Assembly (NCBI GenBank): GCA_028641055.1
Contig: CM054059.1
Location: forward strand, 114,487,071 to 114,551,070
From: Alopecurus myosuroides
Lineage: Eukaryota > Streptophyta > Magnoliopsida > Poales > Poaceae
DNA: 64,000 nt
Reading direction: 5' to 3'
A program made the position numbers and the translations under genes. The notes beneath the pieces were generated by a model that was given only the letters and a program-made list of their open reading frames with translations, ran no database searches and was not told the origin of the DNA. Each line of letters starts with the position of its first letter. The stretch's first letter is position 1. Shown here one piece after another: positions 59,098 through 64,000 of this stretch.

Positions 59098-59759
59098 TTT
59101 TTTTTCAAACAAGCTAACCCTCTTTCCATTAATTTCTTAACGGAAATACATTTTTCATAAAAGCAAATAAACAAAAAGGGGGCATGAAAGTGAAAACCCC
59201 ACACACTAATAGGAAACTCGATGTTGAATGATATGCATCGAGCGTCGACTATGAGGCAAAAACCTATTAGCACTATGGGCTAGACTACAAAGTAGCAACC
59301 ATATTGTCAAACATCCATCAATTGAACTATATTACAACCAACAAATCACAACAACAAGCAACAACCTTAGGGGCCCTCAATCATCATTAGAGCTACTCCC
59401 TCTATTTCAAAATAGACAACTTTCATTTGTCTAAATATAAATGTATAGACAAGTTGGCTTTTTATGTGGGGAGGGCAACCGCTCAGCCTAGCCTCCTAGG
59501 TCACCCGAGGCGACTCCGGAGGCGCCGCCGCCCAACCTAGCAAAGCTCCCCCACACACCATCCCAGCAACCCCGCCTCACCGGAGGAAGCCGCCCGACGG
59601 CGGATGGTGGTGGTGAGGCAGCGTGCTTTCGTTTTTTCTTGGCCCTCGCACCCCTTGTCACCGCCATGTGTGTTCTCTACTAGCCCTGATCCAATCTGAT
59701 CGTCGCCACCTTCTGATCTGGAGTTGGTCGCCGGCCAGGCGGAATCCAGGCGTGGCCTA
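59098..59759. other. Remnants: MITE end and LINE 5' leader cut by a CACTA
   Basis: ACTCCCTCTATTTCAAAATA at about 59394 is a MITE-like end. 59460-59759 is GC-rich and resembles the leader of the short LINE family (GGCGACTCCGGAGG, also at 15347), cut at 59759 by the CACTA insertion. Confidence 0.45.
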
Positions 59760-59799
59760 CACTAGTAGGAAACAGCCTATAGCCACCCCTATACTGCTA

Positions 59800-60065
59800 G
59801 CGAACAAGATTAAATCTTTGCCAGCGCTATTACCGCTGGCGAACAGCATTTTCAGTTCGCCAGCGCTCTTCCTATAACCGCTGGCGAACAAGCCAGTGCG
59901 TTCGCCAGCGCTAAGGGTGGGACCCCCTGCGCGCGCACCCGCCCCTCCCTGGAACTACCGCTGGCGAACAGGCTCCTTTGTTCGCCAGCGCTACGTGGGC
60001 TACCGCTGGCGAATAGCTCTGTCTGTTCGCGCTGGCGAACAGGCAGAGCTGTTCGCTAGCGGTAA
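59800..60065. repeat. CACTA subterminal repeats
   Basis: About a dozen copies of CGCTGGCGAACA or its complement TGTTCGCCAGCG occur in both orientations, several as tight inverted pairs (for example 59865-59915 and 59957-60060). This is the usual CACTA pattern of transposase-accessory binding sites. Confidence 0.85.
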
Positions 60066-60763
60066 CCCACAGATCTGCCATAAAGTGACACCCCCCTCCA
60101 CCCACTTTCCCCTCCTCCACTCTCTTCTCAACCTTGTCCCCTAACTTCTCTCTCTAGCTCGAATTAATGCCAATTTCCCCACCCTCCTACTCTCTTTTGA
60201 ACCAACTAAAATTATTTTAGTTGGTATATCTAGGTTTATCTCCCTCCCAACACCCTTTCTACCCAAAGTTTTCCCTTCCTAGGCATCTAGATCTAGAATT
60301 ACCCCCTCTCTGTCCAAAGCTCCAAAATTCTCCGGATATCATCTCGTGTAGCCATCTAACCATTTGAGATGGGATGAATGCTAATATATAATTAAATGAG
60401 TTTGTATATGAATTTTGTCCGGATACACGCGATATGCAATATGTGTGAAATTTCACCGGATTCAAATATGGTCGTGTGATGGAGACGTTAAATGTGTGCA
60501 ATTTGTTGTGGAATGAAATTGAGTAGCCAACTATTGCCAGAATGTTGATTCATTTCCGTCTCGGCATAGTTTGGCACTCCCTAATAACCCTATTTGTAGG
60601 AAGGTCATGCCGAATTTTTTCGTGAATACGACATGAAGTGAAATTTTGGATATGAAAATGAGTTGCCACTTTGCCGGAATGTTGATTCATTTCCGTCTCC
60701 GCAAAGTTTGGCACTCCTCTAACCTCCAATTTGTAGGAAGGTCATGCCGATTTTTTCGTGAAT

Positions 60764-60804
<41 letters not shown>

Positions 60805-60871
60805 ACCTATATATATATATTATGTTTGGTTCTAATATTATATTGGCGCGCTCTCGTGCAGGCGACAAATA
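60066..60871. other. Leader of the second CACTA element
   Basis: It contains a diverged direct repeat of a block with AATGTTGATTCATTTCCGTC (60541 and 60678, spacing 137) and a TA microsatellite at about 60770-60801. It is the likely promoter and 5' leader of the transposase; no gene is seen. Confidence 0.5.
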
Positions 60872-63437
60872 ATGGTGGTCGTTAAGAGTGAATGTGTCGT
60901 GAATAGTTACTTGAGACACGCGACAGAAGACATGTTACAAAATGGCCGCAAGGAGATACGATGTCCATGTCGAAAGTGCAAACTAGGTGGCTTGCTTAAC
61001 CCCTTTACCGGAGACTTGCTCAGTCACCTCCTCAGGTATGGTTTCATGGATGGGTATAACAGTCAGTGGATAAGTGATGATGAAGATGATGAAGTCCATG
61101 GGGGCGGCGGTGCTAGGAAATGATGTGCAACAGGAGAATAACAATGACCGACAAGAACTACAACATGACCAAGATCAGCCTCATGATCCCGCACATGATC
61201 ATGGAGAAGATGCTGAACAAGACGTGGAAGAAGACGAGGACATAGGGACACCACTAACGGAGAGTTGTCTTACTCTGTACGGTTCACGACCTACTCGGCT
61301 ACGCATATGTGGTGGGCCAGGTGTGCCATGGACATAACGGCTGCGTGAGGTGCATGGATAACCCCACGTTTATGCAAGTTCCGAAAGATCCTGGGTCTTC
61401 GAAAACAGTTTTCGTTGGCCATCGAAGTTGGCTACCCAACAAAGACCCGTGGAGAAGGCGAGGAGACCTTTTTAACGGTGAAGATGAGCTCTGGGGACCT
61501 CCACGTAAGAGGTGCGGCGAAGAAATCAACAAGTTGTTGAATGATTGGAAGGAATGCCCAGAGCCGGGAAAGAAGCAAAAAGCGCCAAAACCGCTTCTGG
61601 ATGTATGGAAAACAAGGTCGGTGTTTTGGGACTTGCCATACTGGCCCATTCGCGATACGCCTCACTGCCTTGATCTGATGCATATCACGAAGAATGTGTT
61701 TGAAATTTTGTTTGGCACGCTGCTCAACATGCGGGAGAGGACCAAAGACGGGGTGAAAGCAAGAAACGACCTGAAATATTTTGGTATTAGGGTAGATCTT
61801 CAGGGGGGACGCCCGGATGATGACGACGACAATCAATCGTGTGATGAAGAGACGGAGGGTCGCAAGGCCAAAAGGGTTAAGAGGAATGACTATTACTTCC
61901 CCCCTCCTGCTTCACTCTTAGTCTGGACGAGATCACAAAATTGATGATGTGCCTTCTCGGAGTCAAAGTCCCTAGCGGTTACTCAGGGCTAATAAGCAGA
62001 TTCCTAGACGCGCAGAAACAAAAGTTTAGCGGGATGAAGTCTCATGAATGTTACATGATGATGACGCAGATACTTCCGGTTGCGATCCGCGGGATAATGG
62101 ACAAGCACGTCCGGGAAACCCTGTTTGGCATGTGTAAATTCTTCGACGTGATACCTCGAAAGTCTGTCACGGGGAAGCAGATCTCAAGGCTGCAGGAAGA
62201 GATTGTCGTGATACTATGCGAGCTTGAGATGTACTTTCCACCATCATTCTTTGACATATGTGTTCATCTGTTGGTCCATATCGTGGACGATATCATCGAT
62301 CTCGGGTCGTTGTTCCTGCATAACATGATGTCGTTTGAAAGGATGAATGGGGTCATCAAAGGACTTGTTCGCAACAGAGCCCGTCCGGATGGAAGCATCG
62401 TTCAGGGCTTTCTCACCGAAGAGTGCATCTCTTTCTGCACGGATCATATTGACGTGGAGGACCCTGTTGGTCTGCCCAGAAACAAGCACATTGGCAAGCT
62501 CGATGGAGTAAGTCACAAAAATGGACGTAGAGAAGTGCATGTGAATCGGGCTTGTCGACGCACCGACTTTAACATGGCAAAATTAGTAGCTCTCCAACAC
62601 ATTGACATGGTCGATACTTGGGTGGAAAAACACAAGAGCTCGATTAAGAAAAAGTACACTGAACAAGGCAAGCGGAGGACCGAAGGAGAAATAATCATAG
62701 AGCATAACTCCACTTTCTTGCGTTGGTTTAAAGATGAGATCGTCGCTAATCCACCGCCAAGGGATTGTGCGAAAAATAAACTTTTGTACGCCTTGGCACA
62801 TGGCCCCGCTCCCAACCTAGCGATGTTTCAAGCATATGGTATCAACGGGTTCACTTTCTACACGGAGGAGAAAGACAAAACTTCTGATTATCAAAACTCA
62901 GTGGTAACGATGGAATCCTACACCGGTGACAAAAAGTTAAGATACTACGGAAGGATCGAGGAGATATGGGAGCTTGACTACTCTGGAGAGAAGGTGCCTA
63001 TGTTCCGCGTCAGATTGGCTTGGGTGTCGACCATCAGAAAAGAAGACCAATACTTTACAACAATGGTTATTCCCGAAGCCGGAACTTCATCAAGCGCGAA
63101 TGTCACAGCGCAAAATGAGCCATGGGTATTGGCTAAGCATGTGTCCCAATGCTTCTTCATAACAGACCCCGCAAGGCCTAGCCGTGTTGTCGTGAGGAGA
63201 GGGAAAAGAAATATCATCGGAATGGATGGAGTCGTTGACGAGGACGAGTTCGACACGTTCGGCGACCCAAATATTGACGATGATCAAGAAGATGATGATG
63301 ATAGTCAAGCAACATACACCACAAGAAGAAGCAGAAAAACGCTACCTAGGCATGGTCTTACATTCAAAAGAAGAAGTCATGATGTGGGGCTAAATTATGC
63401 AACTGCGACCAAAAAAGGCAAACAGATCAAACGCTGA
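60872..63437 (+). pseudogene. CACTA TNP2-type transposase, internally deleted and frameshifted
   Basis: Three pieces are visible. Piece 1 (60872-61123) is the N-terminal transposase-associated domain (RKEIRCPCRKCKLGG, LLSHLLRYGFMDGY). A frame change leads to an acidic linker (61100-61260). Piece 2 (about 61270-61944) starts inside TNP2 (TVHDLLGYAYVVGQVCHG, HNGCVRCM, then DLPYWPIRDTPHCLDLMHI and KNVFEILFGTLLNM). Most of the TNP2 N-terminal half is missing. Piece 3 (61941-63437) is in another frame after a C-run near 61902: CLLGVKVPSGYSGLI, DUF4218 (FPPSFFDICVHLLVHI), DUF4216 (YGRIEEIWELDYS) and a basic tail (KKGKQIKR). At least two frameshifts and one large deletion make it inactive. Confidence 0.85.
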
Positions 63438-63540
63438 GAAACTATGTATATATATGTCTGCCTTGTATGCGACGAAACTATGTATATGCGACGAAATTTA
63501 ATGTACCTTGTTCTGTATTTGAAATGTGGACTTATTATTT

Positions 63541-64000
63541 TAAACATAAAGGAAATAATGGAAAACATAAAGGAAACAAAGGAAAACATAAAGGAAACAA
63601 TGGAAAACATAAAGGAAACAATGGAAAACATAAAGAAAATAATGGAAAACAAAAAGGGAATAATGGAAAACATAATAAAACAATAGAAAACAAAAAGGAA
63701 ATAATGGAAAAATAAAGGAAACAATGGAAAACATAAAGGAAACAATGGAAAACATAAAGGAAATAATGGAAAACATAAAGGAAATAATGGATAACATAAA
63801 GAAAACAATGGAAAACGTAAAGGAAATAATGGAAAACAAAATAAAACAATAGATAACAAAAAGGGAATAATGGAAAACATAATAAAACAATAGAAAACAA
63901 AAAGGAAATAATGGAAAACATAAAGGAAATAATGGAAAACATAAAGGAAATAATGGGAAACATAAAGGAAATAATGGAAAACAAAATAAAACAATAGAAA
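63541..64000. repeat. 21-bp minisatellite, about 22 copies, running off the window
   Basis: The unit is GGAAAACATAAAGGAAATAAT with A/C and A/T variants; a few units are shortened or changed (for example AACAAAATAAAACAATAG). Because 21 is a multiple of three, open frames extend through it on both strands; these are by-products. It starts about 100 bases after the transposase stop. Confidence 0.95.

Larger units (their letters stand above)
59760..64000 (+). mobile_element. Second CACTA element, left-hand part, deletion derivative
   Basis: The left terminus CACTAGTAGGAAACAGCCTA starts at 59760 after CTA. Subterminal repeats (59800-60063), a transposase gene in pieces (60872-63437) and a 21-bp minisatellite follow. 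The right end is outside the window, so the target duplication (CTA expected) is unchecked. The transposase lacks its central part, so the element is non-autonomous. Confidence 0.85.

Noticed and set aside
63395..63994. Minus-strand frames of 116-199 codons rich in Phe, Tyr and Leu.
   Set aside because: They result from the 21-bp minisatellite read on the other strand.

Overview
The window is nuclear DNA of a grass, most likely a Triticeae species (wheat, goatgrass or barley group). The evidence is a receptor kinase of the grass FLS2 type, CACTA ends of the Caspar kind (CACTAGTGGAAACAGGGCC), Stowaway ends (CTCCCTCCG) and dense nested transposons. I cannot name the species from sequence alone. 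Two host genes stand in a sea of mobile DNA: a BLE2-like membrane protein gene (+ strand, three exons, 22621..42860) and an FLS2-type flagellin receptor kinase (- strand, two exons, 52910..56573).

Layout. 1-5567 is the right part of a Caspar-like CACTA element: the transposase C-terminus, a fragment of a DRM-type DNA methyltransferase, a second ORF on the opposite strand with a frameshift, and a right terminus that cuts into another transposon-like ORF. 5568-12319 holds remnants of that outer element, including 348-bp and 202-bp tandem arrays and a decayed ORF. 12320-16878 holds three non-LTR insertions, each with a 13-17 bp target duplication.

17318-22982 is the most unusual part. A 4.1-kb LINE, with an open 1370-codon ORF2 frame, lies between two 779-bp direct repeats. 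Each repeat contains the core promoter and first exon of the BLE2-like gene. I read this as one LINE insertion with an extraordinarily long target-site duplication that copied the gene's start.

22863-40404 is intron 1 of the BLE2-like gene, about 17.5 kb. It contains a CACTA element carrying a spliced DEDDy 3'-5' exonuclease gene (one in-frame stop), a small CACTA derivative, two LINE-like insertions, a possible MITE, and a Helitron that ends 37 bp before the exon 2 acceptor.

43490-52588 holds a LINE remnant split by a complete hAT transposon (exact 8-bp target duplication, intact spliced transposase), a decayed Copia pol region and another short LINE. 52910-56760 is the FLS2-type gene with its promoter. 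57049-64000 holds a LINE in a MITE, a small Helitron, and the left part of a second CACTA element with an internally deleted transposase followed by a 21-bp minisatellite.

The two host genes do not obviously work together: FLS2 perceives bacterial flagellin at the plasma membrane, and the BLE2-like family has no settled biochemical role. What links most of the window is transposon biology: gene capture, nested insertion and one insertion that duplicated a host promoter and exon. All family assignments come from reading the sequence and recalled knowledge; no database search was run.
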